Assembly (NCBI GenBank): GCA_039026975.1
Contig: JBCCLI010000187.1
Location: 1 to 11,967, forward strand
DNA length: 11,967 bases
From: JBCBKZ01 sp039026975
GTDB taxonomy: Bacteria; Bacteroidota; Bacteroidia; J057
Reading direction: 5' to 3'
Positions 1 through 6,325 of the stretch are shown in pieces (the stretch's first letter is position 1; each line of letters starts with the position of its first letter). The position numbers were made by a program, and so were the translations under genes. The notes beneath the pieces were generated by a model that had not been told where the DNA came from, made no database searches, and saw nothing but the letters and a program-made list of their open reading frames with translations.

Positions 1-165
1 CTAACCCAGGATGATAACTGCCTAAAGTCTATCAGCATCAACAAGGCTAACCTGCATAGACTAGATAATGATTTTACTGAAGGCTTACTATCAAAAGAAG
101 ATTATGAGATAGGGAAAAATAAGATAAACACCAGAATTTTTTCCTTATACAGAAGAATTATCTAA
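1..165 (+). CDS. C-terminal end of a gene with an EAD11-like tail (partial, 5' end outside window)
   Basis: Frame 1 is open from the first base to a TAA at 163-165, giving 54 C-terminal residues. The last about 45 residues have the pattern of the C-terminal half of effector-associated domain 11 as I recall it: two predicted helices, the first with spaced leucines, then the segment EGLLSKEDYEIGKNKINTR, whose GLLS-x-EDY and NKI positions match the family's Gl(i/l)s-x-Ee(y) and NrI positions. EAD11 is a small helical adaptor domain. It is usually fused to proteases, NTPases or other effectors in bacterial conflict systems and is common in Bacteroidota. The effector part would lie upstream, outside the window, so the function of the whole protein cannot be given. 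The reading frame is well supported because it is stop-free and ends cleanly. The domain name is a by-eye match. Confidence 0.6.
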   Translation, partial: LTQDDNCLKSISINKANLHRLDNDFTEGLLSKEDYEIGKNKINTRIFSLYRRII

Positions 166-344
166 CACACAATGTTCTGATTCTACCTTAGCTGAATCCG
201 TGTGAAAATATCCTCAATGGAAAAGATAATTCTACCAATTCATCAATGTAATTATTAAACTAACATTCGCATGTATTAAACCTTTCTAAAAACATTTAGT
301 CTACATTATCAAATTATTATATCTTAAAAGAGTTAAAATCGATA

Positions 345-368
345 AAATTTGTATATTTATACAAATTT
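345..368. promoter_or_regulatory. Perfect inverted repeat upstream of the small secreted protein gene
   Basis: Two 11-bp arms, AAATTTGTATA (345-355) and TATACAAATTT (358-368), are exact reverse complements separated by TT. The repeat ends 17 bp before the ATG at 386. It is all A/T except for one G-C pair per arm, it is not followed by a T-run, and it lies before rather than after a gene. It therefore fits an operator or a 5' UTR hairpin better than a terminator. No matching regulator is encoded in the window. Confidence 0.45.
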
Positions 369-385
369 CTTCAGCACTATATCAT

Positions 386-754
386 ATGCAGCTTAAGTTT
401 ACTTTTATTACTCTTTTGCTACTAACCTTTTCTCTATTCCTTCCTGATACCGTTCGTTCCCAGTCGTCAAAAACTTGGCAAAACTCTGAGTTGTGTCGTC
501 TTCCTTTTGCTTCCTATATTGATACTGCCACTCAGAACTTAACCCTTACTTTTGATGATTATTTCAACAAAACCCTTAGGGTGAATGTATACGATAACAT
601 GGGCAACATAGTCATGCGCAAGGTGCATACTCCTAACACTAAAAGGTATAACTCCTACACCTTTACCGTAGAACACCTTCCCCCCGGAAGTTATAGACTG
701 GAAGTAAAAACAGCACAGATGATAGGATATAAAAGGATATTTAAACCTATCTAA
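386..754 (+). CDS. Small secreted beta-sandwich protein (DUF3244 / type IX sorting-tail-like)
   Basis: The 122-residue protein starts at ATG 386 without a clear Shine-Dalgarno site, as is common in Bacteroidota. Residues 1-25 are a signal peptide: one lysine, a hydrophobic core TFITLLLLTFSLFLP, and likely cleavage after VRS or before QSS. The mature part, residues about 51-122, is one small beta domain. It has strands around NLTLTF and LRVNVYD, the turn DNMGN, a strand IVMRKV, then the LPPGSYRLEV signature near residues 98-107 and a last strand KRIFK. The pattern of strand, D-x-x-G, and L-x-x-G-x-Y-x-L-x-V is shared by DUF3244 proteins and by the type A sorting tails of type IX secretion cargo. 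Here the domain stands alone, and so is probably a small exported or periplasmic protein rather than a sorting tail on an enzyme. The next gene starts 53 bp downstream on the same strand, so co-transcription is possible. The exact role is unknown. Confidence 0.7.
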   Translation: MQLKFTFITLLLLTFSLFLPDTVRSQSSKTWQNSELCRLPFASYIDTATQNLTLTFDDYFNKTLRVNVYDNMGNIVMRKVHTPNTKRYNSYTFTVEHLPPGSYRLEVKTAQMIGYKRIFKPI

Positions 755-791
755 TAACTATCCAGGGATGTAGGCTTCTATAGGGATAAAA

Positions 792-797
792 AGAGGA
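792..797 (+). promoter_or_regulatory. Shine-Dalgarno site that decides the TTG start of the channel gene
   Basis: AGAGGA at 792-797 is purine-rich and lies 10 nt before TTG 808. The in-frame stop TAA at 805-807 rules out any start further upstream, and no ATG exists in frame until well inside the membrane domain. Together these fix a TTG start. Confidence 0.5.
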
Positions 798-807
798 ATT
801 CCTTAAT

Positions 808-1680
808 TTGCAGTTGAATTACTGCACAGTGAAGAAACTAATCAACCAAGTTTTTGTAAATGATAAGTCGGTAGCCGTAGTCATTACGCTCAATGCATGT
901 ATCCTTTTTCTTCTGTCATTCAAAGAGTTAGCGGCCTACCATGACTTATTTACCAAGATTGACGCTGTATTCCTCCTGTATTTTCTATTAGAAGCCATAT
1001 TTAAAATAGCTGATAACGGATGGAAGGCTTATATATCTGAAAGCTGGAATAAATTTGATTTCATTATTGTCATCGCCAGTTTCCCCTCCATTTTATTACT
1101 ATTTGAGAATAATATCCCTGATATATCTTTCTTATTTATCCTGAGGATCATCAGGTTATTTAGGTTTTTCAAGTTTCTAAAATTCATCCCTAATATAGAA
1201 GAACTAATAGCAGGTATTAGGCGGGCTTTTAAAGCGTCTGTCTTCGTACTACTGGCCTTCTTTATTTATATGTTTGTAATTTCTATGATTAGTTGTAGGC
1301 TATTTGGAAGCCTGGAAGGAGAAGCTGCTACCCACTTTGAAAATCCTCTCATCTCCTTCTATAGTATATTTAAAATTTTTACCATTGAGGGCTGGTATGA
1401 AATTCCTGATACCATCTCACAGTCATTTGAAAGTGAAACAGCCCATTTTTTTACTAAGCTGTATTTTGTCTTGATCGTGATTTCGGGGGGTATCTTCGGA
1501 CTATCAATTGTTAATGCCATCTTTGTGGAAGAGATGGTAAGGGATAATGATGATGATATCCGTAGGCAAATTTCAGATATAGAAGATAAACTTACTCTCC
1601 TACTCCAAAAGATGGATTCTCCTCCTCCCACTCAGCTTCTGTCGGACAATGAAGAAAATGATAGCCTAAAAACTAGTTGA
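808..1680 (+). CDS. Voltage-gated cation channel, one-domain six-helix type (Ion_trans family)
   Basis: The protein has 290 residues and resembles the bacterial NaChBac-type channels that assemble as tetramers in the inner membrane. The voltage sensor is S1 about 21-38, S2 50-66, S3 82-100 and S4 106-126. S4 carries the every-third-residue charge ladder R113, R116, R119, K122, K125. The pore is S5 about 142-165, a pore helix about 178-191, a selectivity filter T192-I-E194-G-W196, and S6 about 215-240. Sodium-selective NaChBac has TLESW at the filter, so glutamate and tryptophan are kept while Leu-Ser becomes Ile-Gly, leaving Na+ or Ca2+ preference open. After S6 an acidic linker (DNDDD) and a short heptad segment (about 250-269) suggest the usual C-terminal coiled coil. 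The start is non-ATG: TAA directly precedes the TTG at 808 in frame and no ATG occurs before S1. AAGAGGA at 791-797 lies 10 bp upstream. TTG 814 and GTG 829 are alternatives. Confidence 0.88.
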   Translation: MQLNYCTVKKLINQVFVNDKSVAVVITLNACILFLLSFKELAAYHDLFTKIDAVFLLYFLLEAIFKIADNGWKAYISESWNKFDFIIVIASFPSILLLFENNIPDISFLFILRIIRLFRFFKFLKFIPNIEELIAGIRRAFKASVFVLLAFFIYMFVISMISCRLFGSLEGEAATHFENPLISFYSIFKIFTIEGWYEIPDTISQSFESETAHFFTKLYFVLIVISGGIFGLSIVNAIFVEEMVRDNDDDIRRQISDIEDKLTLLLQKMDSPPPTQLLSDNEENDSLKTS

Positions 1681-1925
1681 AGAGGAAAAAATTCCGTACT
1701 ATTATGTGTTAAGTCGCAAATTATCTACAGGAATATCCTCATGTAGATGATGCGTACTCCCCTAGCTTCATTCTCCAGAAACCTTTGCCTGTCAGTAGTA
1801 AGGATAACTATTAATCCTTCTTTTTCTACTAGCCATGAAGATAAGTAATCCATATTCTCGGATTACCCTGCATCTCCATAGGATAGATTGTACTTTATAA
1901 ATTATCGCATACGGAAAATAGGTTA
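1681..1925. other. Intergenic stretch with a possible 42-codon minus-strand reading frame
   Basis: No promoter or terminator was recognised here. On the minus strand an ATG at 1853 opens a 42-codon frame ending at TAG 1725-1727. Its product is charged and hydrophobic in a protein-like way, including the segments SSWLVEKEGLIVILTTD and RFLENEARGVRIIYMR. The frame is closed by a stop four codons upstream of the ATG. It may be the remnant of a lost gene or a real small protein, or it may be chance. I recognise no family. Confidence 0.25.
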
Positions 1926-3371
1926 ATGGCTCTTTTTTATACTCCAACTACCTCGATAAACCTTGAAGCTCTTAGTTCCAAATACTTACCTGACTTTCCT
2001 GAGAATACCCTATCAATTAGCCTAATAGGTTCTCTGGTAAGAACCCATATAAAAAAAACACTCCCTCCAGAATTACAAGTGGGGCGGGGACATGTAGAAA
2101 GTAAAGGATCTCTAAGTCCTTTCCAGGAAGTAATTATATATGACCCTTCCCAAAACATGCTGTACCAGCAGGAAGAACTTATTATTGTTCCAGAGAAAGC
2201 AGTAAAAATATCTATCCAGATAGTAGGTGCTGGTAAGCAGAATAAGTCAGGTTTTCAGCATGGAAAGTACCTAAGCGTCTTATGGTGGCTAGACGGCCAT
2301 GACACGTGCCCCTCTACTCCTATCCAAAAATTAGGACAACTTCTTTCTGAGGAGGTTCCCCTATTCCCTTTTGATCTTATGCTGTTAGGGGAAGTATATT
2401 ATGCGCCTTCTTACCAGTCTGGCAGACAGCTTCTCTCCTACAGGGAGACGACCTCATCCAATGCGCATCCTGAAAATATCCTATTGACTGTTATCACAGA
2501 TTATGTAAAAGACATAGGACAGTCAGTCTTGGACATTAGCCTGGATGAATTTGGATGGGCTGAGAAAAAGACGCTTCCTCTACATGAAATAAATACGCTT
2601 CTTCAAGCTACTGACCACGCCAGGCAGACAGATTTAGTGCCTCAGGCTCCCTCCCTGCATACTTCCTCCTTAGCTGTATCCATACCTGCTGCCCTGAGGG
2701 CTGAAATAGAAAATAACGATATAAACCTTCAGGATGAAAACGGCAATACCCTTTTACACAGAAAGGCAAAGAGTGGAAATCTCCTTGAGGTAAAAGCGCT
2801 ATTACGTGCTGATGCCGCCATAAGTATCAAAAATAAAGATGGGAATACTCCCTTACATGAGGCAGTTAATCAGAATCAAGAAGCGGTAACAGCTATCCTC
2901 ATAGATTACGGGGCAGATGTTAATGCGAAAAACTACAAGCATAATACCCCCTTACACTATGCTGCCAGCATGAACCTGGATGAGATAGTCTACCTACTGA
3001 TAAAAAAGAGGGCAAACATAGAATTAAAGAATAAGGAGGGCCTAACTCCCCTTCATGTAAGCGCTAAAAAAGGATCCTATACTTCAGGATTAGCCCTTAT
3101 AGAAAACCGTGCTTCCATAGAAGCCAACACCTTGGATGGACTGACTGCTCTCCACCTGGCTGCCAGCCACGGGCAAGCAGAACTTAGCCAGTTACTGCTG
3201 GATAAAGGGGCAGACCTTAATGCCTTAACTGAAGAAAAAGAAAGCGCCTTACATTTGGCAGCTTCACATGGCCACGTCAAGCTAATTAAGCTCCTAATAA
3301 ATAATCATGCAGATGTGTCTATTACTAATAGTAAAGGTGAAACTTACTTACAGTGCATATCGTATGCTTGA
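1926..3371 (+). CDS. Ankyrin-repeat protein with a degenerate DUF6602-like N-terminal domain
   Basis: The protein has 481 residues. Residues about 265-466 are six ankyrin repeats of roughly 33 residues, recognisable from G-N-T-P-L-H or G-L-T-P/A-L-H at 273-278, 306-311, 340-344, 372-377, 405-410 and 440-443. A partial seventh repeat ends the protein. The repeats form a protein-binding stack. Residues about 28-205 match my recollection of DUF6602, a PD-(D/E)XK nuclease-like domain: LPPELQVGRGHVESKG, then a serine, then EVIIYD, and IVPEKAVKISIQI. In that family the strand usually begins with D (D-I-V-I-Y-D) and the later strand carries E-V-K. Here these are E68 and Q98-I-V100, so the metal-binding and lysine positions appear lost and the domain is probably not catalytic. 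There is no signal peptide. ATG 1926 has only a weak purine stretch upstream. A strong terminator follows 60 bp downstream. In a host-associated bacterium it could be an effector, but that is inference. Confidence 0.85.
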   Translation: MALFYTPTTSINLEALSSKYLPDFPENTLSISLIGSLVRTHIKKTLPPELQVGRGHVESKGSLSPFQEVIIYDPSQNMLYQQEELIIVPEKAVKISIQIVGAGKQNKSGFQHGKYLSVLWWLDGHDTCPSTPIQKLGQLLSEEVPLFPFDLMLLGEVYYAPSYQSGRQLLSYRETTSSNAHPENILLTVITDYVKDIGQSVLDISLDEFGWAEKKTLPLHEINTLLQATDHARQTDLVPQAPSLHTSSLAVSIPAALRAEIENNDINLQDENGNTLLHRKAKSGNLLEVKALLRADAAISIKNKDGNTPLHEAVNQNQEAVTAILIDYGADVNAKNYKHNTPLHYAASMNLDEIVYLLIKKRANIELKNKEGLTPLHVSAKKGSYTSGLALIENRASIEANTLDGLTALHLAASHGQAELSQLLLDKGADLNALTEEKESALHLAASHGHVKLIKLLINNHADVSITNSKGETYLQCISYA

Positions 3372-3430
3372 AAAGAAGGCCATGAGGTCAGTTGAAGATT
3401 TCACATAAAAGGCTTGACAGTTGCAATAAA

Positions 3431-3463
3431 AAGGGTGAGGAATTTCCTCACCCTTACTTTTTT
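3431..3463 (+). terminator. Rho-independent terminator of the ankyrin gene
   Basis: An 11-bp perfect stem, AAGGGTGAGGA (3431-3441) with TCCTCACCCTT (3445-3455), closes a 3-nt loop and is followed by ACTTTTTT. It lies 60 bp after the stop codon of the ankyrin gene. The 3' end of the minus-strand repeat element at 3465 abuts it, so the two signals converge. Confidence 0.9.
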
Positions 3464-3464
3464 G

Positions 3465-3552
3465 AAAACTAGGGGACTCTAGTCTAATCTAGACGAATCA
3501 ACCCTAGCCCTTGCTCTTGTAATTCCAGGATTACCGTCCTGTTGTGATACAA
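3465..3552 (-). ncRNA. Candidate structured small RNA, repeat copy A
   Basis: Read on the minus strand, the element has a 5' hairpin closed by TTGTA/TACAA (3548-3552 with 3517-3521) around CAGGA/TCCTG. The box GAGCAAGGG follows, then a second hairpin. Its lower stem CTAGGG/CCCTAG pairs 3507-3502 with 3474-3469. A 2-nt bulge comes next, then GATTC/GAGTC, an upper stem GTCTA/TAGAC with loop GAT, and a short T-run. The pairing GATTC/GAGTC needs a G-T wobble that works only if the minus strand is the RNA. Copy B, 404 bp away, is identical over most of its length but has a different, still self-complementary, tip. The family is unknown, and a mobile hairpin repeat is the alternative. Confidence 0.5.
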
Positions 3553-3863
3553 TATTACCACATTCGAATTATTTATTTATCTGATCTTTACGTATTTCTT
3601 TACATACTTATACTGCCGATATTTTTGCCATTCCCCTTCTACTTTAGGGGAAGAAAGCAGCATTTTCACTACTTCATTATTCACAACTATCTAACATTCA
3701 GGGATATACCATTCTACTTAGGATAAAGTAGAAATTAGCTGCTTGTAGGTATCATGCTACAAATGGCAAAAAAGAATCTAATTCATAACAACATTCCGAC
3801 CAGACCTATTTTAGCGGAGAAAAAAATATTTGAGGAGAGGGATAGTTGGGGAAAAAGAGAGAA

Positions 3864-3956
3864 ATAAAAAACTAGGGGACTCAAATCTGTATACAGATGA
3901 ATCAACCCTAGCCCTTGCTCTTGTAATTCCAGGATTACCGTCCTGTTGTGTTACAA
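3864..3956 (-). ncRNA. Candidate structured small RNA, repeat copy B
   Basis: The architecture matches copy A. The 5' hairpin is TTGTAA/TTACAA (3956-3951 with 3926-3921) around CAGGA (3930-3934) and TCCTG (3941-3945). The AGAGCAAGGG box follows, then the lower stem CTAGGG/CCCTAG, a TT bulge, GATTC/GAGTC, and an upper stem ATCTG/CAGAT with loop TATA. The minus-strand T-run TTTTTTATTT spans about 3871-3862. About 52 bp on the 5' side and 16 bp on the 3' side are identical to copy A, while the tip differs by two compensated base pairs and a changed loop. A 16-bp palindrome lies just upstream at 3964-3979. Confidence 0.55.
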
Positions 3957-3963
3957 TTATAGG

Positions 3964-3979
3964 CCGAAATATATTTCGG
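3964..3979. promoter_or_regulatory. 16-bp perfect palindrome upstream of repeat copy B
   Basis: CCGAAATATATTTCGG reads the same on both strands. It lies 8 bp upstream of the apparent 5' end of copy B, where an operator or promoter-proximal site would be expected if that copy is transcribed. Copy A has no equivalent palindrome at the same place, which weakens a shared role. Confidence 0.3.
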
Positions 3980-4456
3980 ACAATGAAAATATCTCTTTAT
4001 GCATTACAAGCATTCTTACAAAAATAGAAACCCCATTTAGTGTGTTAGGTACTCCCTTTAGGTGTACCTGTTTTAGGAAGGCATAAAGCGCTCATAAACC
4101 CAAAGCACATTTCCTGCCCTTAAGTCCATCAAAATCATGAGGTAAGAATCCATGAATATCCTTCCATTTCTTTCTCACCCTTTCCTACCTAGAGGCCAAA
4201 ATATTTTTTACAGCCTGAAAAAGCTTACATAAATTCTTAATTGATGGCAATAAAATTTTTCCTCAGACTGTTCTTACTGAAACATAAGACAAGCCCACCA
4301 GCTGTTTTATTCCTACCTGAGAAGCATACCTGTATGTATTTTTAATGGAACTCCAGATAAGCTTACATAGCTAATAATTATGTGTTTATCATATTCTGGT
4401 TACCAGTAGTAAACCATAAATTTTCATATCCTCTAATCGTGGTGATATAGTAGTTT

Positions 4457-5761
4457 ATGAGTAGAGTCTTTTATGCCACTCTCCTGCTTCTGATTTCTGT
4501 ACCTGTTTTTTCTCAACGTAATGCTAAACCCGGCATTCACGAGTTTGTGAGTGTAGACAAGGAACCTGTCATCTTAAACCTGTTAAAGGTAAAACTAGAG
4601 ATGGGATACCCTATTAAGGCCCAAAAAGCCGGAATAGAAGGAATAGTGTATTCCAGGGTGTTGGTCAGTGAAGAGGGGAAATACCTGGAACACGACCTTA
4701 CCAGAAGGGCACATCCTATCTTAAACCAGGCTGTTAATCGTTTTCTCCCTAGCCTGGAATTTATTCCTGCCAAGAAAAACGATAGGAAAGTAAAATATTG
4801 GATGAATATTCCCTTTTACTTTAAACTAACGAAAGAAACCAAACACCTTGAACCCAGATTTGTGATTTACAGGGGGAAAGCTCGTGTGAGAAAAAATATT
4901 TCTCAAGCCCAGATGAATTTTGATAAGGCAGTGGAAGCCTTAAAACATCAGGATAATCAGCTAGCCCTTATTTGCCTAAGTAGGAGCATCAACATGAATC
5001 CCTCAGGTAAACATGCTGAAAGAAGCTTACTAAGGTTTAATGCCCACCTGGAAAGAGGGAAACTGTGGTTAAAGAAAAGAAAGTTTGACCAGGCTGAGGT
5101 AGACTTTACTGAAGCCATAGGCATAGGTATACAACATTCGGACCTCATTGATTTAGAGACTATGGCTACCCTCTATTTTCATAGAGGAGGAGCAAGGCTA
5201 ATCATGATGAAATATCCTGAAGCCTTTAGTGATTTTCAGTGGATTATTTCCAGTTATGCGGGCTTTCCGAAGCAGCAGGAAGTGTATGAAAAGATGGGGA
5301 TCATTCACTTAGCGAGTAAACATTATCACTTGGCCAAAGAAGATTTCATCTTGGCAAAAAATTTAGGGCTGTCTCCCTCCCTATTTCACTTTCATATGGG
5401 CTCCACCTTAATGATGGAAGGAGACTTTGAACATGCTGAACAGCAATTTAGCCAATCCCTCACATACCAACCTGTAGGGGATATTCTTATCAAATGTTGG
5501 AATAGCTTGGCAGAGCTTGCCCTGCTTTCCGAGAATCCAGAGAAAGCGCTCAATCTCATCCAAAATGGGCTAGAGACAGATACAGAGCACCCCCTCCCTT
5601 ATTACAGTAAAGGGCTGGTTATGGAAAAAATTGGAGGGGATGCCGGCGCCTGCTCTCAATTTAAACTAGCCTTAGACAAGGGATTAATAGGAATGAAAAG
5701 AGAAAGAGCCCTGAGGTTCATTGAAGAAAACTGTGGAAAAACCTTAGTTTCCAATGACTAG
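4457..5761 (+). CDS. Secreted TonB C-terminal domain plus TPR-repeat protein
   Basis: The protein has 434 residues. Residues 1-19 are a signal peptide (hydrophobic core ATLLLLISVPVF, cleavage near S-Q20). Residues about 38-124 match the TonB C-terminal domain: MGYPIKAQKAGIEGIVYSRV, then S-x-x-G near 71-74, an alanine/leucine helix (HPILNQAVNRF), the segment FIPAKK, and a closing strand NIPFYFKL. From about 150 on there are six or seven TPR helix pairs: about 150-182, 196-225, 236-268, 274-306, 308-339, 344-376 and 380-412. Clear A-x-x-x-F/Y-x-x-A/S signatures are seen, such as DQAEVDFTEAI and EHAEQQFSQSL. Classical TonB has an N-terminal membrane anchor and a proline-rich rod; both are missing here, so this is probably not an energy transducer. 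It is more likely a periplasmic scaffold or envelope protein. ATG 4457 has no strong ribosome-binding site. A weak TATAAG/CTTATA stem without a T-run follows the stop. Confidence 0.85.
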   Translation: MSRVFYATLLLLISVPVFSQRNAKPGIHEFVSVDKEPVILNLLKVKLEMGYPIKAQKAGIEGIVYSRVLVSEEGKYLEHDLTRRAHPILNQAVNRFLPSLEFIPAKKNDRKVKYWMNIPFYFKLTKETKHLEPRFVIYRGKARVRKNISQAQMNFDKAVEALKHQDNQLALICLSRSINMNPSGKHAERSLLRFNAHLERGKLWLKKRKFDQAEVDFTEAIGIGIQHSDLIDLETMATLYFHRGGARLIMMKYPEAFSDFQWIISSYAGFPKQQEVYEKMGIIHLASKHYHLAKEDFILAKNLGLSPSLFHFHMGSTLMMEGDFEHAEQQFSQSLTYQPVGDILIKCWNSLAELALLSENPEKALNLIQNGLETDTEHPLPYYSKGLVMEKIGGDAGACSQFKLALDKGLIGMKRERALRFIEENCGKTLVSND

Positions 5762-6137
5762 TATAAGCATGTACACTTATATCTAATCAAATTAAAATAA
5801 TTATTAATAATTATTTGAAAAATATTAATTACATATTTATTAATAATATTTTATTACCTTTTCAATTTTAGATTACAGAGGCTTTAAGCACTTGTATAGT
5901 ACTATAATCTTTAAAAAAAGTGGCATTAAAAGGATTTTACTTATAAAAAAGAAAAAATTAAATTCATTTTTTTGAGAATAATTAAATTACTATGGATTCT
6001 ATTTTTACTTGACTTACCTTTTTTAATACTAGAAAAATACTCTTTTTATTCCATTCAAGCTGTGAACTCAACAATTCTTTCTATAATAATTACCAAATGA
6101 GTATTGAATTTATTCACAAGCCAGTTTGTTTGGTATG

Positions 6138-6225
6138 TTTGTAATGCAACAGGAAAGTAATTCAACAATTACAAAAGCAAGGGCTAAGGACGGCTGCAAA
6201 CAGATAGTTTTAGTCCCTTAGTTTT
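6138..6225 (+). ncRNA. Candidate structured small RNA, repeat copy C
   Basis: This diverged full-length copy has a 5' hairpin closed by an 8-bp stem TTTGTAAT (6138-6145) with ATTACAAA (6168-6175), then AGCAAGGG (6176-6183). The second hairpin has lower stem CTAAGG (6184-6189) with CCTTAG (6216-6221), a 2-nt AC bulge, GGCT/AGTC with one wobble, and an upper stem AAAC/GTTT around AGATA. GTTTT follows. Against copies A and B the fourth lower-stem pair changes from G-C to A-T on both sides, which keeps the stem. The 5' hairpin still aligns with A and B (GTAA, CAACAGGA, GTAAT, ATTACAA), but its inner stem is weaker. Confidence 0.5.
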
Positions 6226-6280
6226 AGAGCAAGGGCTGGGGTAGATTCTCCATCGATGATGGATAGAGTCCCCCGGTTTT
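6226..6280 (+). ncRNA. 3' hairpin half of the repeat family, copy D
   Basis: The AGAGCAAGGG box (6226-6235) is followed by lower stem CTGGGG/CCCCGG (6236-6241, 6271-6276), bulge TA, GATTC/GAGTC (6244-6248, 6266-6270), upper stem TCCATC/GATGGA (6249-6254, 6258-6263) with loop GAT, and TTTT. No 5' hairpin of its own is seen because copy C directly precedes it. It may be the 3' half of a longer C-D transcript or a terminator-like partial copy. Confidence 0.5.
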
Positions 6281-6325
6281 AAAAGGGGCGTAAGATGGAA
6301 TAGCTTATTTGATCTTATGTCTTTT

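Larger units (their letters stand above)
3372..4456. other. Long gene-free gap with two repeat copies and decayed sequence
   Basis: This 1085-bp gap holds the ankyrin terminator, two near-identical structured repeats on the minus strand (described separately) and otherwise no convincing gene. Stop-free plus-strand frames near 3544-3726 and 3830-4027 have no family features; the second runs through a repeat copy. On the minus strand, 4184 down to 3957 reads as 76 codons with a single internal TGA at 4092-4094. The frame includes WKDIHGFLPHDFDGLKGRK, which looks protein-like and may be a remnant of a lost gene such as a transposase, but I cannot assign it. From 4190 to 4456 I see nothing beyond the region just upstream of the TPR gene. 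Confidence 0.5.

Noticed and set aside
3544..3726. 60-codon plus-strand frame
   Set aside because: It is rich in Ile, Tyr and Phe as expected from AT-rich noncoding DNA, starts inside repeat copy A, and has no domain or ribosome-binding site.
3830..4027. 65-codon plus-strand frame
   Set aside because: It runs across repeat copy B and the 16-bp palindrome, so its sequence is explained by the RNA-like element.
6221..6230. GTTTTAGAGC resembling the start of type II CRISPR repeats
   Set aside because: The likeness is limited to ten bases and is the join of a T-run with the AGAGC box of the hairpin family. There is no array or tracr partner.
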